64,000 nt of DNA from an uncultured Bacilli bacterium (GCA_934131695.1 CAKOZV010000002.1:52709-116708); one strand, 5' to 3'; shown: positions 44,008 through 52,945, counted from the first letter of the stretch. Numbers and translations are program-made. Notes: generated by a model not told the origin, from the sequence alone.

Positions 44008-44085
44008 GGCGAGAGCCGTTCGAATTCGTCGGACTATTGTTGTTGACATTGCCGTTGTTGTTGACGTTACGGACGTTCGAGGTAC
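44008..44085 (-). repeat. DGR template repeat (TR)
   Basis: 78 bases, same strand as the target gene. Read in the target frame it has AAC or AAT codons at nearly all positions that vary in the target, the classic TR layout. It ends (3') in GGCTCTCGCC, shared exactly with both variable repeats; this GC-rich stretch is the likely start point of mutagenic homology. Compare VR1 44264-44341 and VR2 44900-44977. Confidence 0.95.
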
Positions 44086-44139
44086 CCTAGTGATAGTTCT
44101 CTACTATAATCTATATTACATCTTATAGCCATATTTTTT

Positions 44140-44177
44140 TCTTTTTGACTAGAAAATACATTTCCTAGTCAAAAAGA
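44140..44177. repeat. Hairpin between target gene and TR
   Basis: TCTTTTTGACTAG and CTAGTCAAAAAGA (13 exact bases each) around a 12-base loop, directly after the target stop codon and ~85 bases past VR1. Studied DGRs carry a hairpin or cruciform just after the VR that aids retrohoming. No one-sided T-run, so it is not a simple terminator. Confidence 0.75.
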
Positions 44178-44183
44178 TATCTA

Positions 44184-46013
44184 TCAATTACTAATCGAAA
44201 AGGGACTGGATTTAGTACCTGTTCCCGATACTATCTTTACTGTAGATTTTAGATTCATAGATGGGCGAGAGCCGTACGAACGCGACGGACTATAGTAGTT
44301 GACATTGCCGTAGTAGTAGACGTAACGGACGCGCGAGGAACTATATGGTGTTAATGTCCAATAAGTAGTATTATTACCATATTTATCAAATTGTCCTGCC
44401 ATTAATTCTCCTAGTCTTAGTAATCCTACTTTTGCGGTAGTGGTAGATGTTGTTAGATTACTACTTGTTGCATCTTGATATTTTGCTAATTTATAATTAG
44501 TATTTCCTACAGTTCCCAAGTACCATGTTGTATTATCTTCTATCATATTTACTTGGTCACTAGTTAAATAAGTACTACTTGTCAAATAATCACCATTTAA
44601 GAATGTTCCTATTGTATTATCTTTAGAAAATGTTGTATTACTTCCAAATTTTATACTTTTATAACTGCCACTATCCTTTAGAGGTATAGCACTTGTTATT
44701 TTAGTACCAGCTCCATTTTCATGGCTTACTATTCTATATAGATTGTTTTCATCGGTTCCAAAGCTTATATATTCACCACTATATCTTGTTGATAACAACG
44801 CTCCTGTTGGATTATCATTATCACCTTGAAGTCTATACGGATTATCAACAGTTCCATCACCGTCTATAATTTTCACAGCAGATTTTAGATTTACAGATGG
44901 GCGAGAGCCGTACGAATACGTAGGACTATCGTAGTAGACATTGCCGCCGCTGTGGACGTAACGGACGTCCGAGGTACTATAAGGTGTCAACGTCCACCAA
45001 TACAAACCATTATTCAAATATCCAGTTGAAGATGTAGCATTTTTATAACTCATTGTATACTCATAGATATTTAATAAGCCTACAGCATCGGTTACCATTG
45101 TTGTTTTTTCTGGTTTAGTTGTAGTAGTGGTTAAAGTTGCATTCCAAACACTATCTGTTTTAATAAATTTATCTGGTTCTCTTAGGTTACCTAGAAAACC
45201 ATCTACTGAAGTATCATTTAACCACTGTTCCATATAACTACCTTGAAAAGCTGTATTACCATCTGCATTATATGGTAATGCTGATATATTCCACTGTGTT
45301 ACTAATTTTACAGAGTTATCAGAGGGATCTATTGATACTGCTCTCCATAGTTTTCCACTATACCAAATATAATTATTAGGATCAGTTCCTGTGATAAATG
45401 TTTGTTCTGAATCAGTTGTATCTATTACACCATTATTGCCTACTCCTGCTAATAACTTATCTGCAACTGGTGTTGGTATTTGTTGATTGACTTCTATTCT
45501 AAGTTTTGCTTTAAATACTTGTCCACCAATATCACCATTAACCTCGGGATTTAACCATAGTCTTAAGGTGAAAGTATCTTTTTCACTAGCATCTAATCCA
45601 CCACTATAAATCTTTCTACTAGTTAGATTAGTAGGTGTACCTTTTGTATCATCATTAACTCCTAGACTATATCTTATAAACTTATCATCTATTCTAGTTT
45701 GACCTGATGATATACTATCATCATCTAGATATACAGAATAAGAACCATATCCTTTACCAACATTTTGTACTGTAAACTTAAAGCCCTCTTGATTAAGTCC
45801 ATCACTATCTTTTAAGAATTCACCAGAATTAATAGTAAGAGAGTTTTCTTCTGTTAGACTGAATCTAAAAGTACCTACTCGCATAGAATGAATTTTTTCA
45901 CCATTTACTATTTGAATTAACCAAGCATAAGTTATTCCAAGTCCTAATATTAATATAATCATAAGAGTAATGGCAATTAATAACTTCTTTTTCTGGTTAT
46001 CTATTTTATTCAT
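44184..46013 (-). CDS. DGR target: surface protein with two variable C-type-lectin-like domains
   Basis: 609 residues. N-terminal signal anchor (KKLLIAITLMIILILGLGITYAWL), like SipW-type camelysin/TasA signals, then a beta-rich domain (~30-180). Two homologous domains follow (~195-395 and ~400-609). Each has a WY/LYRIVS-like strand, a TTTTT stretch, and the end motif Y-W-TLTPYS-[ST]-x-VRYV-x-x-x-GNV-x-Y-x-SP-x-x-SYGSRPS-NLKS, resembling the formylglycine-generating-enzyme/C-type-lectin or DUF6273 fold used by DGR targets. VR2 covers ~346-371 and VR1 ~558-583. An own promoter (TTACAG-16-TATACT) and GAGGGTG site precede it. Confidence 0.9.
   Translation of the reverse strand: MNKIDNQKKKLLIAITLMIILILGLGITYAWLIQIVNGEKIHSMRVGTFRFSLTEENSLTINSGEFLKDSDGLNQEGFKFTVQNVGKGYGSYSVYLDDDSISSGQTRIDDKFIRYSLGVNDDTKGTPTNLTSRKIYSGGLDASEKDTFTLRLWLNPEVNGDIGGQVFKAKLRIEVNQQIPTPVADKLLAGVGNNGVIDTTDSEQTFITGTDPNNYIWYSGKLWRAVSIDPSDNSVKLVTQWNISALPYNADGNTAFQGSYMEQWLNDTSVDGFLGNLREPDKFIKTDSVWNATLTTTTTKPEKTTMVTDAVGLLNIYEYTMSYKNATSSTGYLNNGLYWWTLTPYSTSDVRYVHSGGNVYYDSPTYSYGSRPSVNLKSAVKIIDGDGTVDNPYRLQGDNDNPTGALLSTRYSGEYISFGTDENNLYRIVSHENGAGTKITSAIPLKDSGSYKSIKFGSNTTFSKDNTIGTFLNGDYLTSSTYLTSDQVNMIEDNTTWYLGTVGNTNYKLAKYQDATSSNLTTSTTTAKVGLLRLGELMAGQFDKYGNNTTYWTLTPYSSSRVRYVYYYGNVNYYSPSRSYGSRPSMNLKSTVKIVSGTGTKSSPFSISN
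44264..44341 (-). repeat. DGR variable repeat 1 (VR1, C-terminal domain)
   Basis: 78 bases aligned without gaps to the TR; 13 differences, all at positions where the TR coding strand has A. Encoded residues replacing Asn are mostly Tyr and Arg. Confidence 0.95.
44900..44977 (-). repeat. DGR variable repeat 2 (VR2, internal domain)
   Basis: 78 bases aligned without gaps to the TR; 12 differences, 11 at TR adenines of the coding strand and one (position 23) at a G. Encoded variable residues include Asp, Tyr, His, Ser and Gly. Confidence 0.95.
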
Positions 46014-46087
46014 AAATACACCCTCTATCTAATAGTTAGTATAGCAAGTATTTTTTTATCTGTAATTAATTATGCTATATAAGCATA

Positions 46088-46708
46088 TCATTTCATTTCT
46101 ACTAATGACAACTTTTTATCTTCATGAACAAAAGTAAATATAGCTTTATTTTGATAATCATTTTCACTAGTATAGGTCCAAGATGCTGTTACTTGATATG
46201 CTTTATCATCTGTTACTTTGTCTATAGTAAAACTTGTATTTTCAACACTATCAATCTTTACTTCCTTAACAGTAGGTAAATCTTGTTTTCTTCCTCCATA
46301 CATATTGTTTTCTACATACTTGTAAATAGTATCTTCGGCTTTTTCTAGGAAATTATTTCTAGCATCAGTATGAACAAAGTCAGTACCTCCTACATCAGTA
46401 TTTGCTACTTTATCTGATAAAGTATAAAAGTCTAGAACGAATAGTTTAGTTAATTCTTTAACATATTCTTCTTCATCAACATTATCTTTCTTTAATAGTT
46501 CAGCAAGATTATTAAATTCCTTTTTATAAGCTTTACTCTTATTAGACTTTAATGTATAGCCATACTCCTTTATTTCTGTTAGAACAGTTGCTTTCTTAAC
46601 CGTAGTTTTAGGCTTAAAAGAGATGTCGTAGACAATAACACCAGCTCCTGCTACTAAAAGTACACTACCAATTATTAGGCATCTTTTTACCTTTTTCTTT
46701 AGTTTCAT
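46088..46708 (-). CDS. Membrane-anchored extracytoplasmic protein
   Basis: 206 residues, unknown family. Basic KLKKKVKR start, a single membrane helix at ~10-28 (CLIIGSVLLVAGAGVIVYD), then a domain outside the cell: helical to ~120, beta-rich after ~145 (VKEVKIDSVENTSFTIDKV, YQVTASWTYT). Its start overlaps the stop of the LTA-synthase-like gene by four bases, so it probably works with it at the envelope. Confidence 0.7.
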   Translation of the reverse strand: MKLKKKVKRCLIIGSVLLVAGAGVIVYDISFKPKTTVKKATVLTEIKEYGYTLKSNKSKAYKKEFNNLAELLKKDNVDEEEYVKELTKLFVLDFYTLSDKVANTDVGGTDFVHTDARNNFLEKAEDTIYKYVENNMYGGRKQDLPTVKEVKIDSVENTSFTIDKVTDDKAYQVTASWTYTSENDYQNKAIFTFVHEDKKLSLVEMK

Positions 46709-48774
46709 TTACTGGCCTCCTTAACTACTTTACTCTCATTCTTATCTTTATTTAATAAGTCAAAGACAATTATATTATTAGAAACATCTAATAGTTTCTC
46801 CGTATACTTACTATTTTGAGAGATATAATCATCACTTATTACTTCATCTTTTAAAGACATATATTCACCTTTTTGACTGTTATAATAAACTTTATTAGTT
46901 AACCAGTTTCCATTAGGAAATACTACTATATTATTATCTTTTATCTCAAAGATATCATGTCCTAGTGAATACTTATTATAAAATCCTAACATATTACTAA
47001 TCGTAGGTTGTACATCATACATACCCATAATATCAGTTACTTCTTTAGCTTTAATAGTATCATCTTTAGTCCAAATTAATAATGGTACTTTTCTATTTAA
47101 TTCATAATGATAACTATTAAATTCTTGATATGTTGGATCATCTTTAGATTTAACACTATCAGTAGTCATATCATAATTAAACATCTTAACATAATCTGCT
47201 TTTGGTAGTCTTGCATCATGATCACCATAAAGCATCACAACAGTATTATCAAGTAATCCTGCTTCATCTAGTTCTTGAAAGAATTCTCCTAGAGCTGAAT
47301 CAGCATAATGAACTGATTTAAAGTAGTTACCTAGTTTAGTTCCTTCTAGATAAGGATGTTCAACAGTAGTAGTTGTTCCATCTTCATTAGTAACTTCTTC
47401 ATTCATAGTAACTTTAAATTCACCATACTTAGTAACATCTGAAAATGGTGTATGATTTGATAGTGATATAACTATTCCATAAAACTTATCATGGTCTTGT
47501 TTTATTTTCTTTAATTTTTCTACTGATTGTTTAAAGAATGATTTATCAGAAAGACCTAATCCTATCATTTCTTCTCCTTCAGTCTTATATGTTTCTTTAC
47601 TATAGAACTTATCATATCCTAAAGACTCATGCATAGCTCGTCTATTCCAAAAGTCAGCATTATTAGCATGCATACTGAATGTATAATAACCTTTCTCTTT
47701 CATAAACTTAGGAGTACCATTATAAGTTCTATCAAAATAACTAACAAAGGCAGTACCATTTTGAGTAGGCATTAAACTAGTATTAAAAGTTAATTCTGTA
47801 TCAGAACTAGTACCTACACTTACTTGGGAATAAAAGTTACTAAAGAATAATCCTTCCTTAATTAATTTATTCATATTAGGTGTTACTTCTTGTCCATTAA
47901 AGGTTCTATTAAGTGCTACATCTTGGAAACTCTCAGCATGAATAACTATTACATTCTTTCCTTCTAGTATTCCTGTATATTCATTAGTATAGTCTCTTGT
48001 ATCACTTTTATCTTTAAAGTACTCATCAAATTCTTTTTTAGCATTATCATAACCAAACATAGCACTTATCTTTGGTTGTAAACTTTTAACTACATCATTA
48101 CCTTGATATAAGTAAATACCAAATCGCATAACGATATATTCTCTATTCCACTGTTTAACAAATCTACCTATCTCTAGTCCCGATAAAGTAATAGTAAATA
48201 CTACCATAATAACAATACCTGCTATAAAAGTATGTAACCAGTTTGTTTTTCTCTCAACCTTAGTATAACGTTTAAACTTACCTTTCTTTAATAATCTATG
48301 ATAAGTAACGATAAAGAAAGTGAATGGTATTAAGTAAAGTAAATCTTTTAACTGTAAAACATTTTCTACTACAGCATCTGATACTGGTGCAATAAACTGG
48401 GTAAGAGATAACATAGAAGCACTAGCAAAAGATGTATAAAAAGTATAATAAATAGAGTTAATCATACAAATAGCTGTAAAGAAAATACTAGCTATTAACA
48501 AATATGTATATCTTTTCTTTCCCTTAAAGAGATAAGAAAATGATCCTACTAACACAACTATTCCAATATCAGCCATTATTGGTTTAAAAGCTAAATAATT
48601 TTCTAGGGTATGCATAGTAAAGAATCTAAGCATAGTAGAATTTATCACACATACTAAAACAAAGGTTAAGAAAAGAGTATTATCTGTAAAGTATTTCTTA
48701 ATTAAATGTTCTTCCTTAACTCTTCTTAAATAATTTTTTCCTTTTTTTACTTGTTTAGTTAATTTTTCTTTCAT
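46705..48774 (-). CDS. Lipoteichoic acid synthase-family phosphotransferase
   Basis: About 689 residues. Five N-terminal membrane helices (to ~225), then the extracellular sulfatase-fold domain: NVIVIHAESFQ with the metal-binding Glu, SVGTSSDTELTFNTS holding the nucleophile Thr, FSMHANNADFWNR, and YGDHDARLP. LtaS-type enzymes build polyglycerol-phosphate chains on lipids. The C-terminus is extended by ~60 residues. The start is the ATG at 48774 (MKEKLTKQ) behind GTGAGG; the frame reaches 48786. Operon with the genes on both sides. Confidence 0.87.
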   Translation of the reverse strand: MKEKLTKQVKKGKNYLRRVKEEHLIKKYFTDNTLFLTFVLVCVINSTMLRFFTMHTLENYLAFKPIMADIGIVVLVGSFSYLFKGKKRYTYLLIASIFFTAICMINSIYYTFYTSFASASMLSLTQFIAPVSDAVVENVLQLKDLLYLIPFTFFIVTYHRLLKKGKFKRYTKVERKTNWLHTFIAGIVIMVVFTITLSGLEIGRFVKQWNREYIVMRFGIYLYQGNDVVKSLQPKISAMFGYDNAKKEFDEYFKDKSDTRDYTNEYTGILEGKNVIVIHAESFQDVALNRTFNGQEVTPNMNKLIKEGLFFSNFYSQVSVGTSSDTELTFNTSLMPTQNGTAFVSYFDRTYNGTPKFMKEKGYYTFSMHANNADFWNRRAMHESLGYDKFYSKETYKTEGEEMIGLGLSDKSFFKQSVEKLKKIKQDHDKFYGIVISLSNHTPFSDVTKYGEFKVTMNEEVTNEDGTTTTVEHPYLEGTKLGNYFKSVHYADSALGEFFQELDEAGLLDNTVVMLYGDHDARLPKADYVKMFNYDMTTDSVKSKDDPTYQEFNSYHYELNRKVPLLIWTKDDTIKAKEVTDIMGMYDVQPTISNMLGFYNKYSLGHDIFEIKDNNIVVFPNGNWLTNKVYYNSQKGEYMSLKDEVISDDYISQNSKYTEKLLDVSNNIIVFDLLNKDKNESKVVKEASK

Positions 48775-48782
48775 AACAAACC

Positions 48783-49376
48783 TCACTTCCTGTCTATTAT
48801 ATCATTCTTACTTTTATTTTTCAATTTTCTTACCAGTTGCTTTACACCTTGGTAAATAACATTTACTACAAATATTAACTGACAGGATTGTACTAAGACA
48901 TATAATTCGTCATGTTTATATATCTTAGATGGTCTTACTAGTGAGACATTTAACTCTAGACAATTAGTAATAAATAAGATGAATAGATATAAGTGAATAC
49001 CACATAATAGATAGTTAATTATTTTCTCTTTATTAGTTAGTTTATTAGATAGTATGGTATATATCATGAGAGAGAAACTTATTATAACTGTAATTATATA
49101 AAAGATTATATTTGGAAAATAAATAGCATAAATTATTCCTTTTACTATTTCTTCTAGAACATATAAGATACTACTTCCATAAAGAAAGACAGCTAGACTT
49201 ACTATAAATAAAAGAAGAAAAGGGATAAATATTTTTACTTTATTATTTTTATACTTTAGATTAATTAGTAAAAAACTTAGGATAATTATAAAGATTAGTA
49301 ATTCTTCTATTGCTAGAAATGAACTAAAGTTAAGTTTAAAAAATAAGGTTATTTTATCTATAATATTTAAATCCAA
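48783..49376 (-). CDS. Polytopic membrane protein, unknown
   Basis: 197 residues with about five hydrophobic helices (~20-38, 48-70, 78-105, 118-138, 158-178) and a basic C-terminus (RKLKNKSKNDIIDRK). No family recognised. AGGAGGGAT lies before the ATG. Between a sortase and an LTA synthase in one run of genes, so an envelope function is likely but unproven. Confidence 0.65.
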   Translation of the reverse strand: MDLNIIDKITLFFKLNFSSFLAIEELLIFIIILSFLLINLKYKNNKVKIFIPFLLLFIVSLAVFLYGSSILYVLEEIVKGIIYAIYFPNIIFYIITVIISFSLMIYTILSNKLTNKEKIINYLLCGIHLYLFILFITNCLELNVSLVRPSKIYKHDELYVLVQSCQLIFVVNVIYQGVKQLVRKLKNKSKNDIIDRK

Positions 49377-49388
49377 CTTCTATCCCTC

Positions 49389-50063
49389 CTATTCATTGGT
49401 TTGTTCAAAAATAAAAACACTTTGTTTAGTTAAATCATCATGTGTACAAGTTATTAAGGTTAAGGTCTTTTTATTATAATCACGATAAATAGCAATTTTA
49501 CCAGTTTTCTCTACTTGATAAGTTTTTACTAGTTTATAGTAATACGCTTTAGCATTATAACTAACAGTAGCAATGTCTCCTAGTTCTAATTTATAAAGTG
49601 GTTCAAAGAAAGATATTGGAGCATCTCCTGAATGAGCCATTAGAATGAAGTTACCATTCTTAACATCTGGATAATCTGCTTCTTTAGCAATGGTTACATT
49701 ATATTCGATGTTATTATACTTAGATTCTTTTTTTACAAATCCTCTTTTAAATCTAATCTTTGGAATACTTAACTGACCTATATAGGTATATGAGATATTT
49801 TTTTTAGGTTGTTCAGCAGTAGATTCTGTCTGATTAATATTATCAGTAGTAGGTTTACTAATATTATTAGTTCCTATATCATTTATAGTTTCATTATCTT
49901 CATTTATTTCATCTTGATAAATAGCTAATTTCATTTCACTAAATACTTTATTCTTAATAGTTTTAATAGGAATATAAATCATTACTGATATACCTATTAA
50001 AAGGAAGAAAAGACCAACTAGAAGAAGTTGGCCCTTTTTATTAATTTTTCTTCTTTTTACCAT
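49389..50063 (-). CDS. Sortase with altered active-site arginine
   Basis: 224 residues. N-terminal membrane helix (~13-31), linker, then the sortase barrel with H144 in LMAHSGDAPISFF and C206 in TLITCTHDD. The arginine that normally follows the Cys by ~8 residues is replaced here (LTKQSVFIF; K213/Q214), although residues around it match. It could have lower or different activity. Its start overlaps the adhesin gene by 23 bases, and the adhesin has a sorting signal, so the pair is a likely enzyme and substrate. Confidence 0.85.
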   Translation of the reverse strand: MVKRRKINKKGQLLLVGLFFLLIGISVMIYIPIKTIKNKVFSEMKLAIYQDEINEDNETINDIGTNNISKPTTDNINQTESTAEQPKKNISYTYIGQLSIPKIRFKRGFVKKESKYNNIEYNVTIAKEADYPDVKNGNFILMAHSGDAPISFFEPLYKLELGDIATVSYNAKAYYYKLVKTYQVEKTGKIAIYRDYNKKTLTLITCTHDDLTKQSVFIFEQTNE

Positions 50064-51579
50064 TAGAAGATTTACTAGCTATTACTATGAAGATAATACC
50101 AACAACAACTACTGCTGCTCCTATTCCATAAACATATGTCATGTTAGCTTTTGTATTTGGAACATCAATTAGTTTAGTATTTTTTAAAACTATTTCTGTT
50201 GTTTCGTCTTTTTTAATTTCAAATTCATAAGTTGTCTTTTCTGCACTATAGCCATCTGGTACTTTTGTTTCTGTTACCGTATAGTTACCAACTGGTAATG
50301 TAATAGTTGTTTCTTTATCTCCTGTTTCAAAAGTACTAACTACTGTACCTTTAGAATCAACAACAGATAAAGTAGCGTTTTTTACATAATCTCCTGTTTC
50401 GGCATCTACTTTACGAAATTTTCCTTCTCCTAGTTCTATTTCATAAGCTAAATTTAAATTAGCTTTTTGTTTAGAATTATTAATTACTCCTAATACAGTA
50501 GTCTGTAATGAAGTACTAGTTGGTTTATAGAAAAATGCATCTTTTTTACTGAAGTTTCCTTCTACACTTACATCAACTGATATTTTTCCATCAGTAGCAA
50601 GAGATGCAGGCATTGATATTATAAATGATTCACCTTTGCCAAAAGTTGTTTGTTCTACTAAACTAGTATTAAGTACTTTAACATTACTATTATTTACTGT
50701 TACAGTATAACTAGAAAAGCTTGATGAGGTAGTACTTGGTGTTATAGCACTAGTAATAATATTATCTCCCTCTATTGTGTAAGTAATACTATCTTTTGAT
50801 GGTAATGTTATATTTGGAGTAGTAGTATCACCTTTATAAGCTAAAGCTCCATTAACTAATGAGTCTATTTTACTAGCATATTTACTAGCTTTTATAGCTT
50901 GTTTATCAAGTACTGATAAATTGTTATAGTATTGATAATTTTTATCAGAGTCATATTTACCATTTCCATCATTATCTTCAGTAATAGTTGATTCTACTCC
51001 TTTGCTTGAATAGTTTTTACTATCGTCACAACCATTTACTTTATCTATATACCACCAAATAGCTATTTGGGTTAAATATTCATTTAGTTGTGAATCAGTA
51101 CAAGTTCCATTTGCTTTACAAGTACCTTTAGAAGTATCAAAGTTATTATTATCTAAGATATAAACAATTCCTGGATAAGTATCTAATACTGATTTATCTT
51201 TTGTATAGTTAACACTTGTACTCATAGACTTCATATGTTCAATGCAGAATAAATCTGCAAGTTTATTATCATAACTAGCTTTAAAACTATAATCTATATC
51301 AATAGTTCCAATTTCTCGTAATGTGTTACATGCTGGTGTATTTTGATTATCAGTACATTTTGGATTTTTTCCAAGTTTACTAGTAAATGAATCTGGAAGT
51401 GATTCAAGTAATGCCGCATAAGATGGTTTACCTACAGTTAAAAATCCTACTATTACTAAGATAAATAGAAAAATAGTAGCAATAATACCAATCATTTTAA
51501 CATTTCTTTTAGCTTTTTCAAATTCAATATCTGTTTCAGTCTTTTTTATAACTTTTTTTCGTGTACTTTTAGTACTCAT
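50041..51579 (-). CDS. Thioester-domain surface adhesin with Cna-B repeat and sorting signal
   Basis: About 512 residues from the ATG at 51579 behind AAGGTGAG. Signal anchor (~31-50), then a thioester domain: C112 (LFCIEHMK) and Q171 (YLTQIAIWWY) would form the internal Cys-Gln thioester that reacts with host surfaces. Two further cysteine pairs may be disulfides. A beta-rich middle is followed by a Cna-B/SpaA domain (KFRKVDAETGDYV ... GNYTVTETKVPDGY) and a C-terminal signal DVPNTKAN, hydrophobic helix and KKKK tail. VPNTK is a non-canonical LPxTG-type site. Confidence 0.87.
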   Translation of the reverse strand: MSTKSTRKKVIKKTETDIEFEKAKRNVKMIGIIATIFLFILVIVGFLTVGKPSYAALLESLPDSFTSKLGKNPKCTDNQNTPACNTLREIGTIDIDYSFKASYDNKLADLFCIEHMKSMSTSVNYTKDKSVLDTYPGIVYILDNNNFDTSKGTCKANGTCTDSQLNEYLTQIAIWWYIDKVNGCDDSKNYSSKGVESTITEDNDGNGKYDSDKNYQYYNNLSVLDKQAIKASKYASKIDSLVNGALAYKGDTTTPNITLPSKDSITYTIEGDNIITSAITPSTTSSSFSSYTVTVNNSNVKVLNTSLVEQTTFGKGESFIISMPASLATDGKISVDVSVEGNFSKKDAFFYKPTSTSLQTTVLGVINNSKQKANLNLAYEIELGEGKFRKVDAETGDYVKNATLSVVDSKGTVVSTFETGDKETTITLPVGNYTVTETKVPDGYSAEKTTYEFEIKKDETTEIVLKNTKLIDVPNTKANMTYVYGIGAAVVVVGIIFIVIASKSSNGKKKKN

Positions 51580-51721
51580 ATATCTCACCTTACCTTATGG
51601 ATAAAGTATAGCAAAGAAAAATATCTTTTTCAAGACATTTCCAAAAATCGATTAATTTACCTAATATACAAGTGTATTGATAGTGTAAAGTTTTTTATCA
51701 AATACTGTCCTCATATGTCTT

Positions 51722-52945
51722 TTAGCCAATTTCAAATATTTTATCTATATCAATAGTATCTAATTTTTTCTTAGTATAAAGTCTCATTAATACTTCACCT
51801 GGTTTAACTTTATCTCCTATTTCCTTTTCTAAGTAAACGCCAGCATCATAATCAATTTGTTCTTCTTTACTATTTCTTCCTGCTCCTAGATTATATGATA
51901 GTTTGGCTACTTCTAAAGCATGTATTTTTTTTATAGTACCTTCTTTATTTGCTCTTATAATAATTTCTTCATCTTCTATTTTTAAGTTATCTATATTACC
52001 ATGTTGATAAGTGATAAAGTCACAAAACTTTTGATAAGCTTTTAGACTATTGATACTATCTATTACTTCAATCTTTGCTTTTTCTAATGATATATTTTTA
52101 GCAAGTGAGATTAAATTACTTGCAAGAATTACACATTCATCATAAAGTGAACCCTTCTCTAATCCTTTTAATACTTTTATAGCTTCTATTACTTCTAATT
52201 TATTACCTATTGCTTTTCCAAGAGGAGTATTCATATCAGAATAAATAGTTGCCACTTCTTTATTATAGCTTTTACCTATTTCTATTAATAATTTACCAAG
52301 ACGTTCTGCTTCTTCCTTACCTTTTAATAAAGCTCCTTCTCCTACTTTTATATCAATAATTATCTTATCTGCTCCCCCTGCTATTTTTTTACTCATAATA
52401 CTACTAGCAATTAAAGGGATACTCTCAGTTGTTGAGGTAGCATCTCTTAGGGCATATACTTTCTTATCAAGTGGTGTTAAGTCTTTAGTCTGACTTGTTA
52501 CAACAATATTAATATCTTTTGCTTGTTTTTCTATTTCTTCTTCTGTTAAATCTACTTTAAACCCTTCAATGCTTTCTAACTTGTCAATAGTACCACCAGT
52601 GAATCCTAAACCTCTTCCACTCATCTTTATAAAAGGAACATTACAGCTTGCTACTATTGGTCCTATTATTAAGGTTGTCTTATCGCCTACTCCTCCGGTT
52701 GAATGTTTATCTACCTTTACCCCATCAATAAAAGATAAATCTAGTCTTTCCCCACTATTTAGAAAGATATCTGTTAACATTACAGTTTCTTTATCAGTCA
52801 TATCATTTAAACAGATGGCCATTAGTAAAGCACTCATCTGATAATCTTTTACCTCATCATTAAGATAACCGTTAAACATTACTTCTAACTCTTCTTTAGT
52901 TAATTCTTCTTTATTTTTTTTCTTTTCAATTATTTCCTTTATCAC
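51722..52945 (-). CDS. pdp: Pyrimidine-nucleoside phosphorylase
   Basis: About 407 residues from a GTG at 52945 (MIKEIIEKKK), behind AGGATGGTGAT. Contains KVDKHSTGGVGDKTTLIIGPIVASC, the family signature, plus KMSGRGLGFTGGTIDKLESI and the C-terminal biotinyl-like DYDAGVYLEKEIGDKVKPGEVLMRLYT. Reversible phosphorolysis of thymidine, deoxyuridine and uridine in salvage. The internal KxDKHSTGGVG loop favours the Pdp/DeoA family. Isolated gene here. Confidence 0.92.
   Translation of the reverse strand: MIKEIIEKKKNKEELTKEELEVMFNGYLNDEVKDYQMSALLMAICLNDMTDKETVMLTDIFLNSGERLDLSFIDGVKVDKHSTGGVGDKTTLIIGPIVASCNVPFIKMSGRGLGFTGGTIDKLESIEGFKVDLTEEEIEKQAKDINIVVTSQTKDLTPLDKKVYALRDATSTTESIPLIASSIMSKKIAGGADKIIIDIKVGEGALLKGKEEAERLGKLLIEIGKSYNKEVATIYSDMNTPLGKAIGNKLEVIEAIKVLKGLEKGSLYDECVILASNLISLAKNISLEKAKIEVIDSINSLKAYQKFCDFITYQHGNIDNLKIEDEEIIIRANKEGTIKKIHALEVAKLSYNLGAGRNSKEEQIDYDAGVYLEKEIGDKVKPGEVLMRLYTKKKLDTIDIDKIFEIG

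Larger units (their letters stand above)
43800..44110 (-). ncRNA. DGR template RNA region (TR plus spacer)
   Basis: The 43766-44183 gap has no ORF. It holds, in minus-strand order, a hairpin, the 78-base template repeat (44085-44008), ~180 bases of spacer and a terminator. In studied DGRs the TR is transcribed with the following spacer, which folds and primes cDNA synthesis by the RT. A small hairpin (CACTA/TAGTG near 43915-43935) is visible in the spacer. The exact ends, and the promoter, are not determined. Confidence 0.75.

Noticed and set aside
44008..44977. Simple gene-internal duplication without retroelement
   Set aside because: An ordinary duplication would not confine 24 of 25 differences to template adenines, nor sit beside a DGR-type RT.
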